This document shows positions 43,353-52,031 of a DNA stretch of 64,000 nt, in pieces. This DNA is from Variovorax atrisoli 110B (lineage in GTDB: Bacteria > Pseudomonadota > Gammaproteobacteria > Burkholderiales > Burkholderiaceae_C), in contig NZ_KB907461.1 in assembly GCF_000382045.1 (NCBI RefSeq), positions 1-64,000 on the forward strand. The letters run 5' to 3'. How positions within the stretch are numbered: the first letter of the stretch is position 1; the number at the start of each line of letters is the position of its first letter. The notes under the pieces are model-generated. The model was not told where the DNA came from, ran no database searches, and saw only the letters and a program-made list of their open reading frames with translations. Position numbers and translations under genes: made by a program.

Positions 43353-44072
43353 CTAGGCCGGCGGGTGCAGCAGCAGGTCGCGCATCGCGGCCCCGACGCC
43401 CGCGGCGGATTGCGGGTTCTGGCCGGTGACCAGCCGGCCATCGACGACCACCTTGGCCGTCCAGTCCGGGGCCGGATGGTGATACGCCCCGCGCAGGACG
43501 AGCGTGGAGGCGAGCATGAACGGCACGACCTCGTCGAGCTTGACCGCACGCTCTTCGTCGTCAGTGAAGGCGCTGAGGTTCTTGCCAGCGACCAGGTAGG
43601 CACCGTTGCCGAGCGTCACGTTCACCAGTGCCGCAGGACCGTGACACACCGCGCCGACCACGCCGCCCGACTCATAAATTTCGCGTGTGACGCGGGACAC
43701 GTCGTCGTTCGTCGGAAAGTCCCACATCGCGCCGTGACCGCCCGCGAAAAAGATCGCGCTGTATCTCGCAGGGTCGACCTCGCCCAGGCGAAGCGTGTGG
43801 CGAAGGGCCTCGCGAAACGCGTCGTCGCGCCAGTAGCGCGCGTTGACCGCGTCATCGAGGTCCAGTCCGTCGACGGGCGGCTCGCCACCCTGGATGGACG
43901 CCAGCTCGAAAGGGATGCCTGCCGCTTCGAATTCGGCCAGCGGATGGGTCAGTTCGCCGAGGTAGAAGCCGGTCGCTTCGCCGGTCGCGCCCTTGATGCC
44001 ATGGCTGGTCAGCACCATCAGAACGGGACGAATCGGCTCGAAGAACGGCTTGGAGGGGGCGGTGGAAATCAT
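43353..44072 (-). CDS. DJ-1/PfpI-family protein (type 1 glutamine amidotransferase-like)
   Basis: The product has 239 residues. The nucleophile elbow GAVCHGPAAL holds the reactive cysteine near residue 138. FFAGGHGAMWDFP near 105 provides the oxyanion and acidic residues. This is the Hsp31/YDR533C-like branch, whose members work as chaperone, glyoxalase or deglycase. The start is ATG 44072. It is divergent to a LysR gene, which probably controls it together with the Yellow-type gene. Confidence 0.85.
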   Translation of the reverse strand: MISTAPSKPFFEPIRPVLMVLTSHGIKGATGEATGFYLGELTHPLAEFEAAGIPFELASIQGGEPPVDGLDLDDAVNARYWRDDAFREALRHTLRLGEVDPARYSAIFFAGGHGAMWDFPTNDDVSRVTREIYESGGVVGAVCHGPAALVNVTLGNGAYLVAGKNLSAFTDDEERAVKLDEVVPFMLASTLVLRGAYHHPAPDWTAKVVVDGRLVTGQNPQSAAGVGAAMRDLLLHPPA

Positions 44073-44121
44073 CGTGTGCTCCTGGAAAGAAGTGAGGGAA
44101 GGGGCCTGGTGCCCGTGGAAT

Positions 44122-44165
44122 CCAATGTATTGGTGACTCTGCTGGAGATAAACTGCCCTGCAGGG
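44122..44165. promoter_or_regulatory. palindromes CCAAT-GT-ATTGG and CCCTGCAGGG
   Basis: CCAATGTATTGG (44122-44133) and CCCTGCAGGG (44156-44165) lie in the 119 bases between the divergent DJ-1 and LysR genes. Their position is where a LysR regulator would bind. Neither has been assigned to a known box. Confidence 0.35.
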
Positions 44166-44191
44166 AAATGACTTGTTCTTCAGGAGGCAAG

Positions 44192-45103
44192 ATGAGCCGA
44201 AAATTCGATCACCTGGGAGATGTCGAGACCTTCGTGACGGTGGTCGACAAAGGCTCCATGACGGCTGCTGCCGTGGCCCTGGCGACCACGCCATCGGTGC
44301 TCAGCCGGGCGATCACGCGGCTGGAGACCCGCCTGGGTGTGCAATTGCTGCGCCGTACGACCCGCCGCCTGAGCCTCACCGACGAAGGGCGGCACTACCT
44401 GGAGCAGTCGCGCGCGGCCTTCGCCTTGATCGACGACGCCGAACGCGCGATGCAGGGGCATGGCAGCGAACTCACGGGCAGCGTGCGTCTGAGCGCACCC
44501 ACCACCTACGCCCATCACCGGCTGCCGGTGCTGTTGCTGCGCTTCGCCGCCCGGCATCCGCAACTGCGCGTCGAGCTGAACATCACCAACCGGAACGTGG
44601 ACCTGGTGGCCGAAGGCTACGACCTTGCGATCCGCATGGGCCAGTTGCCCGACAGCGGGCTGGTAGCGCGCAAGCTCGAGGATGCGCCGATGTGCCTGCT
44701 CGCCGCACCGGCCTACATTGCGCGTGCGGGGGCACCGCGCAGCATCGGCGAACTGGCGGCGCATGCTTGCCTGCCGTTCGTGATGCCGAGCACCGGCCGC
44801 GTATCGCCCTGGATCCTGCGCGATGAGGGGCGTGACGTGGACTGGACGCCGCAAGGGGGCCTGCAGGTTTCCGACGATGTCCTGGGTGTGGTCTCGCTCG
44901 CCCTGAACGGGTTCGGGATCTGTCAGACCTATGACTTCATCGCGCTCGACCTGATCGGCCAGGGTCGTGCCGTCGAGGTGCTATCGCAGACGCGCGGGCG
45001 ATCCCGGCCGTTCTCGGTGATCCATGCACCGCACCGGCAGGCGTCGCGTGCAGCACGGGCGCTGATCGATGTCTTGGCTGCGGGGGGCGAGGCAGACGTG
45101 TGA
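44192..45103 (+). CDS. LysR-family regulator
   Basis: The product has 303 residues with the helix-turn-helix in FVTVVDKGSMTAAAVALATTPSVLSRAITRLE and a CrgA-type effector domain. The start at ATG 44192 has a near-perfect AGGAGG seven bases upstream, better than the in-frame ATG at 44168. It probably regulates the divergent DJ-1 and Yellow-type genes. Confidence 0.87.
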   Translation: MSRKFDHLGDVETFVTVVDKGSMTAAAVALATTPSVLSRAITRLETRLGVQLLRRTTRRLSLTDEGRHYLEQSRAAFALIDDAERAMQGHGSELTGSVRLSAPTTYAHHRLPVLLLRFAARHPQLRVELNITNRNVDLVAEGYDLAIRMGQLPDSGLVARKLEDAPMCLLAAPAYIARAGAPRSIGELAAHACLPFVMPSTGRVSPWILRDEGRDVDWTPQGGLQVSDDVLGVVSLALNGFGICQTYDFIALDLIGQGRAVEVLSQTRGRSRPFSVIHAPHRQASRAARALIDVLAAGGEADV

Positions 45104-45207
45104 TCGCCGGGGCAGTGAATGCGGTTGGCGCTGGCACTTGTCTGCCCTGCGGGACCGCCGATGTCCCACAAGGTCCGGGCGCCGGATCCGGAAAAGTCGA
45201 GGTTTCG

Positions 45208-45230
45208 AAGTGGCTTCGCGACGCCACTTT
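45208..45230 (+). terminator. hairpin AAGTGGC/GCCACTT before ku
   Basis: Seven-base arms (45208-45214 and 45223-45229) flank an eight-base loop, and one further T follows. It lies between the LysR gene and ku and could end LysR transcription. The T-run is weak. Confidence 0.4.
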
Positions 45231-45279
45231 GCTTCTTCACTTCCCTGCATCTCCCTGCGCGGCTGAAAAGGAACTCGAC

Positions 45280-46230
45280 ATGGCCACTGGCAGCAGAACC
45301 CTCTGGAAAGGCGCCATCACTTTCGGACTCGTCCACATCCCGGTGGGTCTGCACACTGCGAGCATCGAGCAGGGCATCGATTTCGACTGGCTGGACAAGC
45401 GCAGCATGGACCCGGTCGGCTACAAGCGGATCAACAAGAGGACCGGTCGGGAGATCGACAAGGACAACATCGTCAAGGGCTTCGAGTATGAAGACGGCAA
45501 GTACGTGGTGATCTCGCCCGAGGAAATCGAAGCTGTCTACCCGCGCACCACCCAGACGATCGAGATCCAGCGCTTCATCGATGCGCAGGAGCTTCCCTTC
45601 CTCTATCTGGAGCGGCCCTACTACGTCGCGCCGATCAACAAGGGCCAGAAGGTCTATGCGCTGTTGCGGGAGGTGCTCCTGAAGACCGGTAAGGTCGGCC
45701 TGGCCAAGGTGGTGATCGCCACCAAGCAGCATCTGGCGGTGCTGGTGCCCTCCGGCAGGGCGATGGTGCTGAACCTGCTGCGGTGGGGCGACGAGGTCAA
45801 GACGCTGGAAGGCCTCGATCTGCCAGCCGCGGGCGTGAAGGGCGCCAACGTGAGTGCGGCGGAGATGAAGATGGCCGAGCAGCTGGTCGACAGCATGTCC
45901 GGCAAGTGGAAACCGGAGGACTTCAAGGACGAGTTCAAGAGTGCCGTCATGAAGATCGTCCAGAAGAAGGTCAAGGCCGGCGATACCGAGACCGTGATCG
46001 AGCCCGAGGAAGAAGCGCCCGAGGACAGCTCGAACGTGATCGACCTGACCGAGCTGCTCCAGCGCAGCCTCAAGGGTGGCAAGGCTTCCAGGGCCGACGC
46101 TCCCGCCGCGAGGAAGCGCGGAGCCAAGGCGGCGGGCAAGTCGGGCGGCACCGCGCGTAAGACCGCTTCGAAGACCGCTTCGAAGACGGCTTCGAAGAAG
46201 GCGGCAGCCCCCACCCGCAAGGCGGCCTGA
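45280..46230 (+). CDS. ku: non-homologous end-joining protein Ku
   Basis: The product has 316 residues. The Ku core opens SRTLWKGAITFGLVHIPVGLH and includes ERPYYVAPINKGQKVYALLRE and MAEQLVDSMSGKWKPEDFKDEF. It forms a homodimer that threads onto DNA ends and recruits LigD. The C-terminal tail (about 265-316) is rich in lysine and alanine and contains KTAS three times, encoded by a 12-base tandem repeat. It is 31 bases before ligD in the same direction. Confidence 0.95.
   Translation: MATGSRTLWKGAITFGLVHIPVGLHTASIEQGIDFDWLDKRSMDPVGYKRINKRTGREIDKDNIVKGFEYEDGKYVVISPEEIEAVYPRTTQTIEIQRFIDAQELPFLYLERPYYVAPINKGQKVYALLREVLLKTGKVGLAKVVIATKQHLAVLVPSGRAMVLNLLRWGDEVKTLEGLDLPAAGVKGANVSAAEMKMAEQLVDSMSGKWKPEDFKDEFKSAVMKIVQKKVKAGDTETVIEPEEEAPEDSSNVIDLTELLQRSLKGGKASRADAPAARKRGAKAAGKSGGTARKTASKTASKTASKKAAAPTRKAA
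46159..46194 (+). repeat. three tandem 12-base repeats in the ku tail
   Basis: AAGACCGCTTCG occurs at 46159-46170 and 46171-46182, and with one change (AAGACGGCTTCG) at 46183-46194. It encodes KTAS-KTAS-KTAS in the basic tail of Ku. Such repeats can change copy number by slippage. Confidence 0.75.
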
Positions 46231-46261
46231 ACACGCGCTCCGGCCCCGAGAGGGACGCCCG

Positions 46262-48799
46262 ATGGCCAAGAACGATGCGCTGTCCACGTACAAGGCCAAG
46301 CGGAACTTCGCCGTCACCGCGGAGCCTGCCGATGGTGGCCGGCCCAGCCCGCACGCGCTGACCTTCGTGGTGCAAAAGCATGCCGCTTCGCGGCTGCACT
46401 ACGACTTCCGGCTCGAACTCGACGGGGTGATGGTGTCCTGGGCCGTGCCCAAGGGGCCGAGCTTCGACCCGAAGGAAAAGCGGATGGCCATCCATGTGGA
46501 AGACCATCCGATCTCCTATTCCTCATTTGAAGGCACGATCCCGCCCAGGCAGTACGGCGCAGGAACCGTCATCGTCTGGGACAACGGCACGTGGGAGCCT
46601 GTGGGCGACCCCCGCGCGGGCCTGGCCGCCGGGAAGCTGGTGTTCCGGCTGCACGGCCAGAAGCTCGAAGGATTGTGGGAGCTCGTGAAGATCGCCAAGG
46701 GCGGCGAGCGTCAGGAGCCCTGGATCCTGTTCAAGAAGAAGGATGCCTTCGCGCGCGCCCATGCCGAGTACGACGTGATCACGGCCCTGCCGGACAGCGT
46801 CCTCGCCAAGCCCCTCAGGCAGACCCGTCGCGAGGCGGATGCGCCCGCAGCGAAGCGCGCCGGGAAGGCGTCCGGCCTACCCAGGCCGGCGCGCAAGACG
46901 GCGCTTCCCGCCGAGATCAAGCCGCAGCTGGCAACCCTCGCCGCGGGCGTCCCTGCAGGCGGCGAATGGCTGTTCGAGATCAAGTTCGATGGCTACCGGT
47001 TGATGGCGCGGTTCGACAAGCGCAAGGTCGCGCTCATCACCCGCGGCGGGCACGACTGGTCGGCACGCATGCCGACGCTGGCGCAGGAGCTCGCCGGCCT
47101 GGGCCTTCACGCGAGCTTCCTGGATGGAGAGATCGTCGTGCTCGGGGACAGCGGCGCACCAGACTTCAACGCGCTGCAAAACGCCTTCGACCGCGGCCAG
47201 GGTGCCGAGCACATCGTGTTCTTCGTCTTCGACGTGCCCTTCTTCGAGGGGCACGACCTGCGCTCGCTGCCCCTGTCGCAGCGTCGCCAGCTGCTGCGCG
47301 ACTTCTTCGCGGAAAAAGCCACCGAGCACGTGCGCTTCAGCGACAATTTCGAAGCCGATCCCGCATCGCTGCTGCGCTCCGCGTGCCGGATGCAGATGGA
47401 GGGCGTGATCGCGAAACGCGCCGATGCGCCGTACGTTTCCCGGCGCAGCGAAACCTGGCTCAAGCTCAAGTGCAAGCTGCGGCAGGAGTTCGTGATCTGC
47501 GGCTACACCGACCGGACGGACCGCACCGACCAGGTGGGAAGCCTCCTGCTGGGCATCCACGATGACCGCGGCAAGCTGGTGTCCGTGGGAAGTGTAGGCA
47601 CCGGCTGGAGCAGCAAGGAGGCCAGCGAGCTCAAGCAGAGACTGCTGTCGCTTGCCGCGGCCACATCCCCGTTCGACAAGGGCGACCCGAGGCCGGGCCG
47701 CTGGTCCAGGCGCAAGGCGGGCAGCGAGCGTTGGGTGAAGCCGCGGCTGCTGGCGGAGGTGAGCTTTGCCGAGTGGACGCCGGACGATCAGATCCGGCAC
47801 GCGTCCTTCATCGGACTGCGCGACGACAAGCCGGCGAAGGTCATCGTGCGCGAGCGGCCCCGGCAGCTCGGGACGTCCGCCGCCCCGGTTGGCACGAAGG
47901 CCGGTGGACCGTCTGCCACCTCCGTCAAGGTGAGCCATGGCGAGCGCGTGATCGACGCGGCCACTGGCGCCACCAAGCTGGACTTGGTGCGCTACTACGA
48001 GTCCATCGCGCAATTCATCCTGCCCCATCTGAAGGGGCGGCCCTGCTCTCTCGTGCGCGGGCCCACAGGGGTTGGCGGGGAGCTCTTCTTCCAGAAGCAT
48101 GGCGAGAAGATCGGCATTCCCGGCATCACCGAACTGCCCGAAGGCCCGTGGCCCGGCCATGCGGCGCTGCTCGAGATCGGCAGCGCCCAGGCGCTGGCAG
48201 GCGCGGCGCAGATGAACGTCATTGAGTTCCATACGTGGAATTCCACTGCGAGGAACGTCGATAGGCCCGACAGGATGGTGTTCGACCTGGACCCCGGCGA
48301 AGGAACGAGCTGGGAACATGTGCAGGAAGCTGCGACGCTGGTGCGCGCGCTGCTCGATGCCCTGGGCCTTCAGGCGTGGCTCAAGACCAGCGGCGGCAAG
48401 GGACTGCACGTGGTCGTCCCGCTGGCGCCGCGCTACGACTACGAGACCGTCAAGGGCTTCTCGCAGGCGATCGTCCAGCACCTGGCACGAACGATCCCGA
48501 CACGCTTTGTGGCCAAGAGCGGGCCGAGCAATCGTGTCGGCAAGCTCTTCGTCGACTACCTGCGCAATGGCCATGGTGCGACGACGGCGGCAGCGTTCTC
48601 CGCGCGGGCGAGGCCCGGACTAGGCGTGTCGATGCCGGTGGCCTGGGACGAACTGGGACAGCTCAAGAGCGGTTCGCAATGGAACATCCGAACCGCGCGC
48701 GAGTACCTTTCCTTCCAGACGGTGGATCCCTGGGAGGGCTATTGGAAGAAGCGCCAGCCTCTGGCAGAAGCGATGAAGCGGCTCGGGTACAAGAGGTAA
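46262..48799 (+). CDS. ligD: multifunctional DNA ligase D
   Basis: The product has 845 residues with three domains in the order phosphoesterase, ligase, polymerase. The phosphoesterase (about 1-170) shows His40, His46, Asp48 and Arg50. The ATP-dependent ligase (about 215-520) has the nucleotidyl lysine Lys241 in EIKFDGYRL and an OB domain after it. The primase-like polymerase (about 555-845) has Asp675 and Asp677 in FDLDPGE and His in GGKGLHVVVPL. It repairs double-strand breaks with Ku by trimming, filling and sealing ends. ATG 46262 is taken because it gives the normal N-terminus. Confidence 0.95.
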   Translation: MAKNDALSTYKAKRNFAVTAEPADGGRPSPHALTFVVQKHAASRLHYDFRLELDGVMVSWAVPKGPSFDPKEKRMAIHVEDHPISYSSFEGTIPPRQYGAGTVIVWDNGTWEPVGDPRAGLAAGKLVFRLHGQKLEGLWELVKIAKGGERQEPWILFKKKDAFARAHAEYDVITALPDSVLAKPLRQTRREADAPAAKRAGKASGLPRPARKTALPAEIKPQLATLAAGVPAGGEWLFEIKFDGYRLMARFDKRKVALITRGGHDWSARMPTLAQELAGLGLHASFLDGEIVVLGDSGAPDFNALQNAFDRGQGAEHIVFFVFDVPFFEGHDLRSLPLSQRRQLLRDFFAEKATEHVRFSDNFEADPASLLRSACRMQMEGVIAKRADAPYVSRRSETWLKLKCKLRQEFVICGYTDRTDRTDQVGSLLLGIHDDRGKLVSVGSVGTGWSSKEASELKQRLLSLAAATSPFDKGDPRPGRWSRRKAGSERWVKPRLLAEVSFAEWTPDDQIRHASFIGLRDDKPAKVIVRERPRQLGTSAAPVGTKAGGPSATSVKVSHGERVIDAATGATKLDLVRYYESIAQFILPHLKGRPCSLVRGPTGVGGELFFQKHGEKIGIPGITELPEGPWPGHAALLEIGSAQALAGAAQMNVIEFHTWNSTARNVDRPDRMVFDLDPGEGTSWEHVQEAATLVRALLDALGLQAWLKTSGGKGLHVVVPLAPRYDYETVKGFSQAIVQHLARTIPTRFVAKSGPSNRVGKLFVDYLRNGHGATTAAAFSARARPGLGVSMPVAWDELGQLKSGSQWNIRTAREYLSFQTVDPWEGYWKKRQPLAEAMKRLGYKR

Positions 48800-48808
48800 G
48801 CAGGCTCA

Positions 48809-48829
48809 TCGCCGCGCCTTCCGCGGCGA
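48809..48829. terminator. hairpin between convergent ligD and xthA
   Basis: TCGCCGCG (48809-48816) and CGCGGCGA (48822-48829) pair perfectly around a five-base loop, ten bases after the ligD stop. No T-run follows, so terminator function on either strand is uncertain. Confidence 0.45.
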
Positions 48830-48933
48830 CGCCGAGGGACCTTCAGTCCAGCGGCGGGGTCGCCTGTTTGGCCAGCGCTCGCGCCGCGGAATCCACGTGC
48901 TGCCGAGAACCTCGCCGATGCATGCGCGTTTGT

Positions 48934-49716
48934 CTACGCCTTGGGCATGTCGAGTTCGATCCACACCGGCGCATGGTCGCTTGCGCCGGTGCGCCCGCGC
49001 ACGTCGCGGTCCACGCCAGCACTGCGAAGCATCGGCGCGAGTTCCGCGTTGAGCAGCAAATGGTCGATGCGAAGTCCGGCGTCGCGTGGATAGCGGTTGC
49101 GCCAGTACGTCCAGAAGGTGAACGGCACGCGCTCAGGGTGGCACGTGCGGATCGCATCGGTCCAGCCTTGCTTGAGAAGCTTTGCGAACGCCGCCCGGCT
49201 TTGGGGCTGCAGCAGTGCGTCGTCTTGCCATGAGGCCGGGTTGTAGATGTCGGCATCGGTCGGCACGACGTTGTAGTCACCGGCCAGCACGACGGGCATG
49301 CCGCTCGCGAAGAGTTTCTTCGCATGCCTGTTGAAGGCTTCGAACCACTTCAGCTTGTAGTCGAACTTCGGCCCCGGCTGCGGATTTCCGTTCGGAAGGT
49401 AGAGGCAGCCGATCAGCACGCCGTTGACCACCGCCTCGATGTAGCGGCTCTGCGTGTCCGCTTCCATGCCCGGCAGCCCACGTCCGGTCTCGATCGGTGT
49501 TTTTCCGCGCGCGAGGATGGCGACTCCGTTCCATGCGCGCTGCCCGAATGCGACGATGCCGTAGCCCGCGCCGTGGATCGCATCGATGGGCAGGTTGCCA
49601 TCGGGGCTCTTGAGTTCCTGCAGGCATGCGACGTCGGGCTTCGATTCGGCGAGCCATTCGAGCAGGCGCTCAAGGCGACTGTTGACGCCGTTGACGTTGA
49701 ATGTGGCGATCTTCAT
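48934..49716 (-). CDS. xthA: exodeoxyribonuclease III
   Basis: The product has 260 residues and the exonuclease-endonuclease-phosphatase fold. It opens MKIATFNVNGVNSR. The catalytic Glu is in CLQELKSPD near residue 34, Asp and Asn in AGDYNVVPTDAD near 150, and His in GASDHAPVW near 252. It removes abasic sites and 3' blocking groups. Length is normal. It is convergent with ligD, so it adds base-excision repair to the neighbouring end-joining pair. Confidence 0.93.
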   Translation of the reverse strand: MKIATFNVNGVNSRLERLLEWLAESKPDVACLQELKSPDGNLPIDAIHGAGYGIVAFGQRAWNGVAILARGKTPIETGRGLPGMEADTQSRYIEAVVNGVLIGCLYLPNGNPQPGPKFDYKLKWFEAFNRHAKKLFASGMPVVLAGDYNVVPTDADIYNPASWQDDALLQPQSRAAFAKLLKQGWTDAIRTCHPERVPFTFWTYWRNRYPRDAGLRIDHLLLNAELAPMLRSAGVDRDVRGRTGASDHAPVWIELDMPKA

Positions 49717-49761
49717 CAGGCCCCGGGCACCGGGCGGGATGGCGGGAGGAACAGCGCGAAA

Positions 49762-50097
49762 TCACGCGCCTTCAGGTGCGCAGACGCTGTCCGGGGTGAT
49801 CCTCGATCGGTCGACAGGCACCCGCGAGAGCAGCTCGAGCGCCGAGCGTGACCTGTGCGCGCGCCGCACTGGCGCAATCGTCGCGGGCTGTGGCAACGTC
49901 GCGCCCGACGTCCTCGCCAGGCTGGCGAATCGAAGATCCGCCTCCCTGCGCAGCTTGGCAATCTGCTCGATGCGGTGATTCGGAATGCTCCGGCGTCCGC
50001 CCTGCGTGTGCTGGTGAAGCTGGTGGATGGCCGTGTAGGCGGCAGCTTCCGCCGCCAACCAGTCAATGAAAGCAGCGGGGTCGGCTTCTTCGGCCAT
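49762..50097 (-). CDS. hypothetical protein
   Basis: The product has 111 residues. I do not recognise the family. The N-terminal half is rich in Ala and Glu (MAEEADPAAFIDWLAAEAAAYTAI) and likely helical. The middle contains IEQIAKLRREADLRFASLAR, also helical, and the C-terminal third is basic and probably unstructured. AAGGAAACCG precedes the ATG, which supports real translation. It lies 45 bases upstream of xthA in the same direction and could be co-transcribed with it. Confidence 0.55.
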   Translation of the reverse strand: MAEEADPAAFIDWLAAEAAAYTAIHQLHQHTQGGRRSIPNHRIEQIAKLRREADLRFASLARTSGATLPQPATIAPVRRAHRSRSALELLSRVPVDRSRITPDSVCAPEGA

Positions 50098-50690
50098 CGG
50101 TTTCCTTCAGTGGTGTTGCGCGTTGAATCTAGTGGTCTGTGCAAGGTTGCATGTAGTCCGCCGCCGTCAAGGTTTGCCCGAATGCGCCGTCAGGCCGAAC
50201 CCGTCGGGCCGATGGCGACGTGGCCCGTGGCCCGCCAGCCGCGTGACAAGCCGCCGGTGACCATGACAGCGGGGTTCAGTTCCGCTGCGTGAATGCCGGA
50301 TCAGATTGACTTTGGGAAACCTGAGCGCCTCCTGCCTGAAAGGCGTCGGCGTTAACCGGAAGGAGGAACCGCTGTCGCGCCACGCGCGCATGCCGAGCGA
50401 GAGCGGTGAGGCGCGCATCGAGATCTCGACCATGCAGCCATACACATCCCGAAGCAGTTGCAGAAGGGGCGCAGCGACTAGGAGATCGCGAACCGGCCGG
50501 ATCTGTCGGCGCACACGGGGAACGTCCCACATGCGCCAACTGCGCCACCGCTTCGTCGCACACAACCGCGTATAGCCGGTGAACGCGGTCAAGCGGGGCG
50601 ACAGCGATTTCGGTGTACAGAGTTGACCGCGGGCGGGTGGGGGTGGTAAGTGACCAGCGCTCGTCGGCGGTTTTGCTGACAGGCCCCCTG
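50098..50690. other. 593-base stretch without a recognised gene
   Basis: No frame gives a family match. A minus-strand frame ending at 50276 reads plausible protein-like sequence in its last 120 codons (VAPLDRVHRLYAVVCDEAVAQ, then FQAGGAQVSQSQSDPAF), but it lacks a start outside the LysR gene. It may be a decayed gene. No hairpin or repeat stood out. Confidence 0.35.
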
Positions 50691-51602
50691 CTAGAGCCGA
50701 TCGAACGGTTTTCGATCCAGCAGGCAGTCGATGAATGCGCCGAGGAGGGCTGGTCGATGCTGCCTGTTCGGATAGTAGAGGAACAGCCCCGGGCGCGAGA
50801 TCGACCAGTCCGCAAGGACTTGGACGAGCCGTCCCTGGGCCAGCAGCTCGCCCACGCCATCTGTCTCGAAGTGATAGGCAATGCCCAGCCCGTTCAGAGC
50901 GGCAGCAATGCCGATGTCGGCGTGGTTGGTGACGACAGGGCCATCCACCGCGACTTCGAGTCGTTGGCCCCGCTTCTTGAACTCCCAGCGATAGTGCCGA
51001 CCGTCCATCTGGAGGCGCCAGTTGATGCATGCATGGTCATGCAGTTCGGCGGGTGACTTGGGCGTTCCTCGACGCGCGAGGTAGTCCGGCGACGCCACGG
51101 CGACCATGTTCAGGTCCGGTGTGAGGCGCACGGCCACCATGTCCTTCTCGAGCCGGTTGCCCACCCGGATCCCTGCGTCGAAGCGGCCAACAACGATATC
51201 GGCCAGCGCGTCGTCGACCACGATGTCGAGAACCACGTCGGGGTGTGCTTGATGGAAGCGTGAAAGGCGGGGGGCAATGATGGTTCTCGCTGCGATCCCG
51301 AGCGTGTTGATGCGCAGCGTGCCGCTCATCTGTCCTGTCGCATCGGCGGCTTCAGCGACTGCAGCAGCCATGTCCCGGAATAGCGGAGCTATGCGCCTGT
51401 AGAGCAGCTCGCCGCTTGCCGACGGCGCGACGCTTCGGGTCGTGCGGTTCAGAAGGCGAGCGCCGATGCGGCCTTCGAGCTGACGGATGGTCTGGCTGAG
51501 TGCCGAGGGCGAGAGGCCCAGATGCTCTGCGGCACGCGCGAAGCTCTGGCGTTCCACGACGGCCACGAAGGCCTTCAACTCGGCAAAGTCGGATCCGCGC
51601 AT
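50691..51602 (-). CDS. LysR-family regulator
   Basis: The product has 303 residues. The helix-turn-helix is in FAELKAFVAVVERQSFARAAEHLGLSPSALSQTIRQLE, followed by a CrgA-like effector domain. It is divergent to the NTF2-like and SDR genes, with 102 AT-rich bases between, and probably controls them. ATG 51602 gives a normal N-terminus. Confidence 0.88.
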   Translation of the reverse strand: MRGSDFAELKAFVAVVERQSFARAAEHLGLSPSALSQTIRQLEGRIGARLLNRTTRSVAPSASGELLYRRIAPLFRDMAAAVAEAADATGQMSGTLRINTLGIAARTIIAPRLSRFHQAHPDVVLDIVVDDALADIVVGRFDAGIRVGNRLEKDMVAVRLTPDLNMVAVASPDYLARRGTPKSPAELHDHACINWRLQMDGRHYRWEFKKRGQRLEVAVDGPVVTNHADIGIAAALNGLGIAYHFETDGVGELLAQGRLVQVLADWSISRPGLFLYYPNRQHRPALLGAFIDCLLDRKPFDRL

Positions 51603-51704
51603 TATGTATTCGTTTCTACACAGCTCATCCGGATTCTAGGGTATTCATTAAATTCTCCACGGCGCGCATCCTCGGGGCTTCAGTGATCTCATGGAGCCAA
51701 CAAA

Positions 51705-52031
51705 GTGAACACCCTGACCCTTCCCGAGCCGATCGCCGCGTACTTTGCGGCGGAGCACAACCCTGAAGCCCTTGCACATTGCTTCACGTCGCAAGCCGTC
51801 ATGAAGGACGATGGTCATACCTACACGGGCATCAACGCCATCAAGGCTTTCATGGCCGAGGCCTCGGCCAAGTACGGCGCAACGAGTGTGCCGTTCGCCA
51901 TCGAGCGGGAGGACGGCTTCCAACTCGTGCGCGCCAATGTCACCGGCAACTTCCCGGGCAGCCCGATCGTCCTGTCCTACCGCTTTCGCCTCGAACGCGG
52001 CCTGATCGCATCGCTGGAGGTCACGGCATGA
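51705..52031 (+). CDS. NTF2-like (SnoaL) family protein
   Basis: The product has 108 residues with the compact NTF2 cone fold: IAAYFAAEHNPEALAHCFTSQAVMKDDGHTY, then GINAIKAFMAEA, is the usual opening of this family. The start is GTG 51705 with GGAG nine bases upstream. The family includes small isomerases and many proteins without known reaction. It overlaps the SDR gene by four bases. Confidence 0.8.
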   Translation: MNTLTLPEPIAAYFAAEHNPEALAHCFTSQAVMKDDGHTYTGINAIKAFMAEASAKYGATSVPFAIEREDGFQLVRANVTGNFPGSPIVLSYRFRLERGLIASLEVTA

